Part shown: piece by piece, positions 8,558 through 17,520 of the stretch | Position numbering within the stretch: the first letter of the stretch is position 1 | Layout: the number at the start of each line of letters is the position of its first letter | Assembly (NCBI GenBank): GCA_041441465.1 | Contig: JASDSY010000021.1 | Coordinates: 1 to 64,000 of the forward strand | Length of the DNA stretch: 64,000 nucleotides | Origin: JASDSY01 sp041441465 | GTDB lineage: Bacteria; Muiribacteriota; UBA9980 | Reading direction: 5' to 3' | Notes under the pieces: generated by a model | The model's database searches: none | The model's input: only the letters and a program-made list of their open reading frames with translations | What the model was told of the DNA's origin: nothing | Program-made: the position numbers and the translations under genes

Positions 8558-11500
8558 ATGGCAAGAATCATTATTTCCATAATATTTTTCATATCAGGCT
8601 GCTGCGGTCTCGGCTACGAGATTATATGGAGCCGCGAATTACAGCTCGTATTAGGCCATACGACTTATTCAATTACGGCCGTACTTACGGCTTTTATGTC
8701 CGGGCTTGCCGCCGGATCATATTTTATAGGCAAATTTATCGACCATTCGAAATCGCCAATCACTTTATATGCTTATCTGGAATTCGGAATTGGAATCTAC
8801 GGAATAATATTTTTTCATTTATTGAAATTACACGATTTTTTTTATTTATATATAGCGCACTTACTGACGAACAGCGCCGTTGATTTTTTTGTAAAATTCG
8901 CTCTGGCCTTCGCGCTTATGATTTTACCCACGACATTAATGGGTGCGACATTTCCGGCCATGTCAAAAATATTAATGAAAAATCTCAAATCAAAAGGCAT
9001 GGAAATAGGAGTTATTTATTTCTTAAACAGCGCCGGCGGCGCATTTGGATGCCTTATAACAGGCTTTTTTCTTATCGAATATTTTGGAAATGAATTTGCC
9101 GCCAACATCATAAGCATTTTTAACATCCTCTGCGGAATAAGCGCTCTTATCGCCAGAAAATATATTACGCTCCAGCCGTCCGACGATCAATTATCGGCTG
9201 ATACCGACAATGCGATTTCAGCGCCGGAATCTGCAAATTATAAAACTACAGCCGATAATAAATATTTACAAGATATTTCAAACCCGATGCTAAATGTTGC
9301 GCTTCCATATCTGCTTGCGGTAACAGGCTTTGCGGCAATGGCTTACGAAATTGCCTGGACGCGGTTTTTAATACTAATTATAGGCTCGGCGACGCAATCG
9401 TTTTCGATAATGCTCTTTACTTCCATACTGTTTCTATGTATCGGCGCGTTAATCGGCGGAATGCTTTCGGAAAAAAACGACGCTCCCGTAATTACGATAT
9501 CGCATATTTTATTTTTATCATGCCTTTTCATGCTTTTGACCATACCATTTTACGATAAAATGCCTGATTTTTTTGCATCGATGTCGATTATGTTTAAAAA
9601 CGCAGGATATAATTTTTACCAGATTATTAAAATTTTAACCTGCGTACTGATAATGGCGGTACCAACTGCCGCCTCAGGCAGCATATTGCCGCTTACAGTC
9701 AAATCAGTCAAAATTTCATTATCAGATAACGCCGGAATTATAGGTAAACTATACTCATTCAATACAGCAGGCTGCATTTTAGGGTCTCTTGCCACAGGAT
9801 TATTCATACTTCCGACGGCCGGCATCAAATTAACTCTTATCATAGTTACTGCGCTCATTATAACCGCGTCATATATTATTATATGCTTGCATCATAAGAA
9901 ACCGAGCGTTAAATATTCGATTGTTTTTATTTCATTGATAGCTGTTTCATTAACGGTTTCATTTAATTATGAATGGGATTATAAAAGCCTTAACCACGGA
10001 AGTTATTACAGATTGAGCATCAACATGGACCCGAACGAAAAAATCCTTTACTATAAGGAAGGCATATCGGCAACGGTTTATACATGCCGGTCAGGAAATA
10101 AAATAACGCTCAAAATAAACGGTAAAACCGACGGTTCGACTTCTCCCGGAGATATGCTCACGCAGCAGCTTCTCGGAATTCTGCCTTTTATGAATAATCC
10201 AGAAGCAAAAAGCGTTTTAATAGTCGGACTCGGCACCGGCAATACTCTCGCCGCGGCATGCAGATTCAAGAACTTAAAAAATATTACATGCCTTGAAATT
10301 TCACCTGAAGTCGTCGAAGCCGCAAAATTTTTCGAAGACGCATATAAAATTTATTCCGCCGATGCGCGCGTAAGTATAAAAATGGTGGACGCGAGAAATT
10401 TCATGGCATCATGCCGGGAAAAATATGATGTTATAATTTCTGAACCGTCAAATCCATGGATATGCGGAGTCAGTTCGATGTTCACCGTGGAATTTTTCGA
10501 ACTTTGCCGCAAATGCCTCACACCGGAAGGCAAATTGCTCGCCTGGTTCCATTCGTACGAAACGAACGATTTACTGCATAAGCTTATAATCAGAACGTTC
10601 ATGTCAGTTTTTGATAATTGCTGCATTTACAGTTCATTCGGCGACCAATTTTTGCTAGGCGAAATGACCGGCATAAAAATGAATTCAGAGACAAGCCTCG
10701 CTAATTTCGATAAAATAAAAACAGCGCAGCCGCAGATCGCAGAACATATATTAAACAAAAATTTTAACTCAAATCCGCTGATATTCGACACATTTTTCGT
10801 AATGAACTCCGAACAGTTGAAATTATACGCCGGCGACGGCCCGTTAAATTCCGATAATTTCCAGACGCTCGAATTCGGAGCGCCGGAATGCCTGTTTTAC
10901 TTCTCCAGCGCTGCTGAATTCAATAAGCTCGAAATGGAAAACATATTTTATAAAATAAACCAAAAAGTAAGTAAAACGACCGATAAAATTCAGCTGCTTA
11001 AATACCTTAAAGAAGCTCTTTCATTCTTCCGCACTTATAAAAAAAATGCGGCCTGCGAACTTATATGCAATCATATTATAAATTTAGAGCCGGATAACGA
11101 TCAATACTATTATGAATTAGCGGTTTTAAAATTTATCGCTAACGAATACAAGGACGCTCTTTCATCAGTAAACAGGGCAATAACTCTCAAACCGCAGAAT
11201 ATTTTATATAAAAAATTCAGGGCCGAAATTTTATATTATATCTTTGAAACCGGCACGATGCCTGAAGATAAAGCATTATTAAAAACGGCAGTCGAGGACG
11301 CCGTGAATTATTCAATATATCACGAAAAAGCCGAAAATTATATGTTAATATCGTATCTATATTTCCGCCTGGAAGAGTATGATAATTTTTTTAAATATTT
11401 CGAGCATTATCAGAGATTAAGTTCCGGCAAAGCTAAAACCGAAGATATATGTTTTACGCTGGCACAAATTCTAATTTTAAAAAATAAATATGCCGAAGCT

Positions 11501-11608
11501 CTGAAATTATATCAGGCGGCTTATCAGCAAAACGGCCGATTACATGAGCCGGCAGCAGAAAAAATCGAATATCTGAAGAAATTTTTAAGCAGTACGGAAA
11601 AGCGTTAA
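8558..11608 (+). CDS. Polytopic membrane protein fused to a spermidine-synthase-like domain and TPRs
   Basis: A 1016-aa, three-part protein. Residues 1-200 and about 250-450 are two multi-helix membrane blocks that begin alike (GLGYEIIWSRELQLVLG and AMAYEIAWTRFLILIIG), so the membrane part is an internal duplication. Residues about 480-780 form a spermidine-synthase-like Rossmann domain with VGLGTGNT near 555 and VIISEPSNPW near 630. The latter replaces the VDSSDP-type loop of true aminopropyltransferases. Residues about 790-1016 contain TPR helices. The family occurs widely as membrane-fused 'spermidine synthase-like' proteins of unknown reaction, so I would not call it a polyamine enzyme. 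The start follows AGGA 6 nt upstream. Confidence 0.8.
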   Translation: MARIIISIIFFISGCCGLGYEIIWSRELQLVLGHTTYSITAVLTAFMSGLAAGSYFIGKFIDHSKSPITLYAYLEFGIGIYGIIFFHLLKLHDFFYLYIAHLLTNSAVDFFVKFALAFALMILPTTLMGATFPAMSKILMKNLKSKGMEIGVIYFLNSAGGAFGCLITGFFLIEYFGNEFAANIISIFNILCGISALIARKYITLQPSDDQLSADTDNAISAPESANYKTTADNKYLQDISNPMLNVALPYLLAVTGFAAMAYEIAWTRFLILIIGSATQSFSIMLFTSILFLCIGALIGGMLSEKNDAPVITISHILFLSCLFMLLTIPFYDKMPDFFASMSIMFKNAGYNFYQIIKILTCVLIMAVPTAASGSILPLTVKSVKISLSDNAGIIGKLYSFNTAGCILGSLATGLFILPTAGIKLTLIIVTALIITASYIIICLHHKKPSVKYSIVFISLIAVSLTVSFNYEWDYKSLNHGSYYRLSINMDPNEKILYYKEGISATVYTCRSGNKITLKINGKTDGSTSPGDMLTQQLLGILPFMNNPEAKSVLIVGLGTGNTLAAACRFKNLKNITCLEISPEVVEAAKFFEDAYKIYSADARVSIKMVDARNFMASCREKYDVIISEPSNPWICGVSSMFTVEFFELCRKCLTPEGKLLAWFHSYETNDLLHKLIIRTFMSVFDNCCIYSSFGDQFLLGEMTGIKMNSETSLANFDKIKTAQPQIAEHILNKNFNSNPLIFDTFFVMNSEQLKLYAGDGPLNSDNFQTLEFGAPECLFYFSSAAEFNKLEMENIFYKINQKVSKTTDKIQLLKYLKEALSFFRTYKKNAACELICNHIINLEPDNDQYYYELAVLKFIANEYKDALSSVNRAITLKPQNILYKKFRAEILYYIFETGTMPEDKALLKTAVEDAVNYSIYHEKAENYMLISYLYFRLEEYDNFFKYFEHYQRLSSGKAKTEDICFTLAQILILKNKYAEALKLYQAAYQQNGRLHEPAAEKIEYLKKFLSSTEKR

Positions 11609-11641
11609 TAATTAACATTACCGCTTCTTAGGGCCAGACTT

Positions 11642-11670
11642 TTTAAAGTGAAAAATAAAAATAGTATAAT
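11642..11670 (+). promoter_or_regulatory. Likely promoter of the 11708 gene
   Basis: TTTAAA (11642-11647), 17-bp spacer, TATAAT (11665-11670), followed by a leader of about 30 nt. Confidence 0.55.
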
Positions 11671-11707
11671 AATTTAAAATAAAAATAATATAAGGGAATG
11701 ATGTAAT

Positions 11708-12928
11708 ATGAATATCAAAAAAATAATATATTATTTCACGCCGGTTATAGCCATTTTAATTGTCCTGATAATAGCTAACCACGCCAATCTTCCAATAACT
11801 GACCTGGTCAAAACTTCTTCCGGACCTTCCGGACAAGTAAAAAAGCAGGCAGACGCTGTTTTATTTACATCGGGCTACTCGAACAACGCGGCAGTTTTCA
11901 ATTTAAATGAATTATTTTTCACTTCGTCAAACGAGATAGAAATTAAAAAAACTTACGAATGCGCTTTGAACGTTCCGGCGGTAAAATTATTTCCGGCTGC
12001 CGGCACCTTGAATACGCTCATATTAAGCGCGGACCTAAAAAATATATATTTATACGACAACACAGCGAGAACAATTTCGGAAATGATTATAAACAAATTA
12101 AAAGATACCGCAGCAAATGCGTCAAAAAGTTCCAAAGAATATCTAGCCGTAAAGTCAGCGGCATTGAACCAAAAAAGCCCGAGAATCGCAGTTATATATG
12201 AAAATTCAAGCCAGATAATAGTATACGATGCCGCAACGCTCAGAGAACTTTTTAAAATAGATGCCGGAGCAGGCGTTCTGCCCGAAGATGTTATATGGAA
12301 CGGCGATGAAATTTATTTCAATACTGCGCCGTCAGTTGCCGAATCAAACGCTATCACGATTTGCGCCTGCAAACCGCCGTACTCTAAAGTTGAAAAACTT
12401 GGCGAATACTCAATGCCAAGGCCATACGTCAGCGCAAGACTTGTAAAATCAGAAAAAGTCCTTAAAACAATTCTATATAATGAATTCACCGGAACATTAA
12501 TACTTTTTGACCATCAGGCATCAAATTTTTCGATAATAACTAATAATATGCCCCCGGCCTTAAAAAACCAAAAATCCGATAATACCGCAGTAAATAACGC
12601 TTCAATTTCAACCTGCCCTGTATCATCGCTGATAACGTGGATCAGCGATTCTAAATTTGCCGTCATCCGTGGCGATATGGCTAAAATTTTTATTTTTAAC
12701 GAAAACAAGCAGGAAAATGAATTAACGCTCGACCCGGCCTATCAAAAATCTGTAATATCGGCCGCGCCAATTACAATAAATAAAAACGCAGGCTGCCTTA
12801 TTTCTTCGACAACCTGCGATAAATTATCTTTATTCGATTATACGTCCCAAAAAATTATTTTCCAGAAAAGCCTCGGCGATAAAGTGAAGATTTTCGCAAT
12901 CGAAACCGCGCAGCCTTTAAGTAAATAA
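11708..12928 (+). CDS. Secreted or membrane-anchored protein of unknown function, possibly a beta-propeller
   Basis: A 406-aa protein. A single N-terminal hydrophobic segment (about 5-24) looks like an uncleaved anchor or signal peptide; the rest is soluble. Short, regularly spaced beta-strand-like segments such as IYLYDNTARTI, IIVYDAATLRELFKI and SLFDYTSQKIIF recall the strand-turn pattern of WD40/YVTN-type propellers, but I cannot count blades reliably. It has its own probable promoter and follows the membrane/TPR fusion gene by 99 bp. No function is claimed. Confidence 0.7.
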   Translation: MNIKKIIYYFTPVIAILIVLIIANHANLPITDLVKTSSGPSGQVKKQADAVLFTSGYSNNAAVFNLNELFFTSSNEIEIKKTYECALNVPAVKLFPAAGTLNTLILSADLKNIYLYDNTARTISEMIINKLKDTAANASKSSKEYLAVKSAALNQKSPRIAVIYENSSQIIVYDAATLRELFKIDAGAGVLPEDVIWNGDEIYFNTAPSVAESNAITICACKPPYSKVEKLGEYSMPRPYVSARLVKSEKVLKTILYNEFTGTLILFDHQASNFSIITNNMPPALKNQKSDNTAVNNASISTCPVSSLITWISDSKFAVIRGDMAKIFIFNENKQENELTLDPAYQKSVISAAPITINKNAGCLISSTTCDKLSLFDYTSQKIIFQKSLGDKVKIFAIETAQPLSK

Positions 12929-13074
12929 TAAACGCCTTCAATTTAAAAAAAGCCTTTTTACGGTGGATTAAATTTGCGGTATGAAGAATATTTATTCATT
13001 GTAAGAATTGCCGCATTTATGTATAATATAAATTTACCGCAAACGTCAATTTAAATTACTTCCGCAGTTTCAAT

Positions 13075-14382
13075 TTATTTAATAAAAAGCGATTCTAACA
13101 CAGTGTCAAAATCCATCCTCGCCAGAGGGTAAGTCGCCGGAGTAGAGTTCAGCCATATAACAATCTCACGGCCGTTTTGCACCGAAGCGAATGTAACGCC
13201 TTTAATCTTGACGCCTTGAAAATTAGCCTCATATTCCCATATGATGCCGTTTTTTACGTTAAGTTCCTTTTCAAAGGTTATCAAAAAATTTTCGCCGTTT
13301 GATTTCTGGTTTGCCTGCATCGTTTTAGCGAAATCCTTATAACTTTCGCCGGCCTGCGCTCCGGCGGTGCAGTTTACCGAAAGCGATATTTCCGTGGTAT
13401 TTTTTAGCGTATCGTCATAAATGAACCGGCTCATAAGATATACGGCGTTATTGGTGCCTTCTTCTTTTTTAGACATAATATAATTTTCCGGTTTCATGAA
13501 AGCCATTCCTATAGCCTCGCACTCGACCGAACCGGATTTATAAACCTTCTGGCTGTCAACGCTGACTCCGAGGTCCGAAAGCCACTTTGAGGCGATCTGG
13601 CCGAACGAAGAATTCGGATATTTCTCGGCGATTTCCTTCCAGACTACAATAGCTTCTTCCTTTTTTTGCATTTTATACATGACCGAGCCCATATTAAACT
13701 TCAGTTCAAGGTTTTCGGGGGATTTTTTCACCAGTTCCCTGATAAGCGCGAGCGCACCCTCGAAATTATTGAGCATGCAGTAAGCATCGACAACGCCAAG
13801 GCCTGCCGATATATCTGCCGGATCTATTTCATAAGCTTTTTGATAATTTTTAAGAGAAAGGTCGTATAAGCCCTTGGCTTTGTACGCGTCACCCAGATTA
13901 TAATAAAGCCATGAAAGGTTATTGGAATATTCAATTCCGGCCATACACGAGGCTATCGCGTCATCATATTTTTTCTGGTTTATGTAAATCTTCGCTATAT
14001 TATTAAAAACATGGCCAGCCAGTTCAATTTCCTCGGTCGTTATGTTTTTTTGCTGGCGCTTTTCGTCTATAACAGCGCCGCATCTTTTTAAGACATCTAC
14101 CGCGCGCGTTTCTTCATTTAAATAATTAAGAGCGGTGCCGAGATTAAACATTATATGAACATTATTAGTATCATCTATCAGCAATTTCGAATATATGTCA
14201 ATCGCCCTTGCGTATTCCTGTTTTTGCATTAATCCGCCGGCGTCTTTAAGTTTCTGGCTGTCAACGGCGGCCGACGCCAAAAGCGCATCACCGCAAGACA
14301 ATATGGTTATTAATGAAAATAAGCCAAACAGCCTGCCTGCATTAGAAATAGAAAAAAAATCGGTAAAACTGAATTTAAACAT
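13075..14382 (-). CDS. Exported TPR protein with a C-terminal PsbP/DcrB-like domain
   Basis: A 435-aa protein. Residues about 15-35 form an export signal; cleavage after ASA is likely, and a lipobox-like ILSC also occurs, so lipidation is possible but uncertain. Residues about 40-260 are TPR units, including SWLYYNLGDAYKAKGLYDLS. The last 130 residues look like the small beta-alpha domain found in PsbP/DcrB-type exported proteins. It is the last gene of the minus-strand operon, 15 bp after the 1040-aa TPR gene. Its role next to acyl-activating enzymes is unknown. Confidence 0.75.
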   Translation of the reverse strand: MFKFSFTDFFSISNAGRLFGLFSLITILSCGDALLASAAVDSQKLKDAGGLMQKQEYARAIDIYSKLLIDDTNNVHIMFNLGTALNYLNEETRAVDVLKRCGAVIDEKRQQKNITTEEIELAGHVFNNIAKIYINQKKYDDAIASCMAGIEYSNNLSWLYYNLGDAYKAKGLYDLSLKNYQKAYEIDPADISAGLGVVDAYCMLNNFEGALALIRELVKKSPENLELKFNMGSVMYKMQKKEEAIVVWKEIAEKYPNSSFGQIASKWLSDLGVSVDSQKVYKSGSVECEAIGMAFMKPENYIMSKKEEGTNNAVYLMSRFIYDDTLKNTTEISLSVNCTAGAQAGESYKDFAKTMQANQKSNGENFLITFEKELNVKNGIIWEYEANFQGVKIKGVTFASVQNGREIVIWLNSTPATYPLARMDFDTVLESLFIK

Positions 14383-14397
14383 AAAAACGCCTCTTTT

Positions 14398-17300
14398 TTA
14401 TATTAACTCCCTTTTTTTAAGGGCAGCAAGCGATTTCAAGCATTCCTGGGAATAAATGCCGTTCGGATCAATATCATACGCTATTCCGAAATGCAGAATC
14501 GCTTTTTCAAAATCTTTCTTGAATCGGTATATCGAACCTAATTTAAAATGCGCTTCAACCATATCCGCTTTATAAAGAATGGCCTTTTGATAATATTCCG
14601 CAGCTTCGCTTTTCAGGTCGTGCCCGTAAGAATTATAAAAGCAATCTGCCATTTCAACATTCAAATAAGGATTTTTTTCGTCTATAAATTCAAAGGCCTT
14701 TTTAAGCGTATCGACAGCAACTGCGTACATTTTTTTATCGCTCGCGCCCATTTTATCATATACCCGCCTTAAAGCCGAATAAGCCGGCAAATAATCCGGC
14801 GCTTGGCCGATGCATGTTTTTAATTCCACTATTATATTTTCAACCGTCGATCCGATTATTGAAAGTTCCTCGGGCAGCTTAAAATAAGTATACCCCAGCC
14901 TGAATTTTAAATCAACACGTTTCGGCTGCGCCTCGATCTCTTTTTTCAGATTTTTAATATATCCTGAAATTTTGGATATTTTGGCCTTATCATTAAGGAC
15001 GCCGGCTATAAAAATATCTATCGATTTCATTATATTTTGAGGATTTTCAGGAACCATAAGCGCGGCTTTTTCGTATAAATTCAATGCCTCGTCATTTATG
15101 CCGTTTTTCTCCATGGAGTGAGCTACTTTAACGGCGCAGTCATGTATCAAATTAAGAATATTCAAATTTTCCATTAAGGCAAATTTCAAACCGTCATCGG
15201 TCAGCTTAAGCTTGCCGTTAATAAGCTGGTATTTATTTCTTGTGTGGTCATAACGTCCGTCATTGTTTATATCGATATTCGCAATCTGCGAATAATGCTC
15301 ATACGCATCTTCTACACGGCCCGATTTTTCGAGCGCAACCGCATAAGCATAAGCGGCGTAAATATCGTTTTCATCCTGATTATAAGCGGTTTCTGCGGCA
15401 TCGAGAGCCGTGACAAAAATGTTTTCATCTTTAAATATCCACTTCGGAGTGCCAAAAACAGCATAACCTATCGAAAAATTCGTTTTAAAATCATCATTGC
15501 CGCCGATTCTGCTTTCTATTATCTCATTTATGAATTTATTGAAATCAGCCGCCTCGCCGTAAATAAAAAATGAGGCCCTGTACAGGTATAAATGCATCAA
15601 ATTTGTCGAATCGTTATTCAGGAATTTCGAGAGATTTCCCAGCGATTCGCGGCATTTTTCGATTTTACCGACCTCATAAGCAAGAAGCGCCATTAATAGA
15701 TAAATCTCGCTCAGCCGGTCGAAGCTTTCATATTCATAATCAAAAATCCTCTCGAACTCGAAAATCGCCCTGTCAAATTCCTTCTGCCTGATAGAATTTT
15801 TGGCGATCCTGTAATGCGCTTCTATAAAATGCGGATTCAGTTCGATTATATTTTCAAGTATCTGGTTAGCCTGCGTATATTGCTTCTCTGATTCGCGCTC
15901 TTCCGCTTCGCGCAATAATACCATAATTTCGCGGTCCTGCCGATTTTGCTTCAGCTTGTTCAAAAGTTCGAACGCCTTTTCGTTTTCCGGATTTATGTTA
16001 ATCACATTGTTCAGGTATAATATCGTATTTTCCTTATGGCCCTCCTTAAAAGCTATCTGCGCCAGTATATATGATGTTTTTTCATATATATCCTTAAGCT
16101 GTTCAGGCCATGAATTATTTTTTAACGACTTAAGCTTTTCCTCGAGTTTTGTCAGAAGATACCTCAAAAATTCCTCTGATTCTTTGTAGCTGGCGTTATT
16201 AAAAAGATATTCGCCTATATAATACCTTGAAAAATAATCTTCCGGCTCTAAATTTAATATTTTACGGCATTCCGATATAAATTTCTCGTAATTTCCAGTG
16301 CCCGAATATATTTCAGCTATCCGGCGATAAGGTTCAGGATAATCCGGAACAATCTGCTTGATTTTTTCGTAAGCCGCAATAGCCTTATCATGCTGATTTA
16401 TAAGCAGGTAATTTTCACCGAGCTTGGTCAGGACATCCGTATCGCGAGGCAAAATCTCGGCGGCCATCTCGAAATAATTCAGAGCCGCATTATAATTATT
16501 GGCGTTTATATGCATTAATCCTTTGTTTTTTAACTCTTCAGCCTGCGAGTTTTTATTTTTAGCGAGTTTAAAAATGTTATTAAATTCTTCGTATTCAAAT
16601 ACCGTATAGTCCTCGAGTGAATAGTTTTTAGAGCAAGCCAGGACTTTTTCGCCTGATTTTTCCATAAGCTCGTATTTTTTAGATTTTATAAAATACGCCG
16701 TTTCGGCAAAATTTTTATAAAGCTCCAATTCATCGTCTTTATTACTAAAATTAAGAGCGCATTCGTTTTCTAATATCCCGCCGGCTTCGCTTATAAAATC
16801 CTCGAAATAATTATTCGCGGCACATGACGACAATAAAAACACGTTCATACAATTAAGCAGGAAGCGTTCCTTGTATTTTATGTCTTTTCTCAAAAGCCGG
16901 CTGCATATTACGTCAAACGCTTTATCGTTATAATTGTTATTATACAGCTGGTAAGCGTAAAGCATCGCTATATATGCATGAGTCGAACTTTTATCCTTAA
17001 GTATCCTCTCGCAATAAGCGGCGGCTGCCTCAAAACTTGCCGAATAATAAAGACTTTTAGCGACATAAATTTCCGCGCGCTCTTTATACTCAGGTAAAGA
17101 TTGGTAATATTCAAAAAGCTTATGCGATTTTTCATATTGCCGTGCTTTTAAAAATATCTTGCCAAGCAGGAAACGGCCTTCATCAAAATTAGGATAAATT
17201 TCAAGGCATTTCATTATCGGAAATTGCGCTTCTTTTAAGTTACCTTCTATATAGCGGCTCTTAGCGATAAGAAAATGCGCCATGTACTCGCCGCTTCCGG

Positions 17301-17520
17301 AATCGGTAATATAATTTAAAATCTCACGCGCTTTTTCATAACTGCCGGAATTTATCAAAAAATCACACAGATCATACTTCAGCGAAATATCCTCTGAATC
17401 GTTCCTTGTGATTTCTTCCAGGCCGGAAACGATATTTTCAGAGTTTATTACATTTAAAAGACGCGGATTCGACTTTATCAGTCCGAATATATTTTTTATA
17501 AAAGTGATTTTATCGCTCAT
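14398..17520 (-). CDS. Giant TPR-repeat protein, 1040 aa
   Basis: Almost entirely tetratricopeptide repeats with no signal peptide, so probably a cytoplasmic scaffold. Typical TPR units are seen near 330-365 (NNYNAALNYFEMAAEILPRD), 370-405, 570-605 (FIEAHYRIAKNSIRQKEFDR) and at the C-terminus (AILHFGIAYDIDPNG). No enzymatic domain is apparent. Its start overlaps the stop of the LuxC/adenylation fusion gene by 4 bases (ATGA), so the two are almost certainly translated together. A scaffold for the acyl enzymes is an inference from that coupling. Confidence 0.82.
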   Translation of the reverse strand: MSDKITFIKNIFGLIKSNPRLLNVINSENIVSGLEEITRNDSEDISLKYDLCDFLINSGSYEKAREILNYITDSGSGEYMAHFLIAKSRYIEGNLKEAQFPIMKCLEIYPNFDEGRFLLGKIFLKARQYEKSHKLFEYYQSLPEYKERAEIYVAKSLYYSASFEAAAAYCERILKDKSSTHAYIAMLYAYQLYNNNYNDKAFDVICSRLLRKDIKYKERFLLNCMNVFLLSSCAANNYFEDFISEAGGILENECALNFSNKDDELELYKNFAETAYFIKSKKYELMEKSGEKVLACSKNYSLEDYTVFEYEEFNNIFKLAKNKNSQAEELKNKGLMHINANNYNAALNYFEMAAEILPRDTDVLTKLGENYLLINQHDKAIAAYEKIKQIVPDYPEPYRRIAEIYSGTGNYEKFISECRKILNLEPEDYFSRYYIGEYLFNNASYKESEEFLRYLLTKLEEKLKSLKNNSWPEQLKDIYEKTSYILAQIAFKEGHKENTILYLNNVININPENEKAFELLNKLKQNRQDREIMVLLREAEERESEKQYTQANQILENIIELNPHFIEAHYRIAKNSIRQKEFDRAIFEFERIFDYEYESFDRLSEIYLLMALLAYEVGKIEKCRESLGNLSKFLNNDSTNLMHLYLYRASFFIYGEAADFNKFINEIIESRIGGNDDFKTNFSIGYAVFGTPKWIFKDENIFVTALDAAETAYNQDENDIYAAYAYAVALEKSGRVEDAYEHYSQIANIDINNDGRYDHTRNKYQLINGKLKLTDDGLKFALMENLNILNLIHDCAVKVAHSMEKNGINDEALNLYEKAALMVPENPQNIMKSIDIFIAGVLNDKAKISKISGYIKNLKKEIEAQPKRVDLKFRLGYTYFKLPEELSIIGSTVENIIVELKTCIGQAPDYLPAYSALRRVYDKMGASDKKMYAVAVDTLKKAFEFIDEKNPYLNVEMADCFYNSYGHDLKSEAAEYYQKAILYKADMVEAHFKLGSIYRFKKDFEKAILHFGIAYDIDPNGIYSQECLKSLAALKKRELI

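Noticed and set aside
12974..13042. Hairpin from TTGCGGTA and TACCGCAA in the gap after the 11708 gene
   Set aside because: The arms are 53 bp apart and only 8 bp long with no T-run; too weak to call a terminator.
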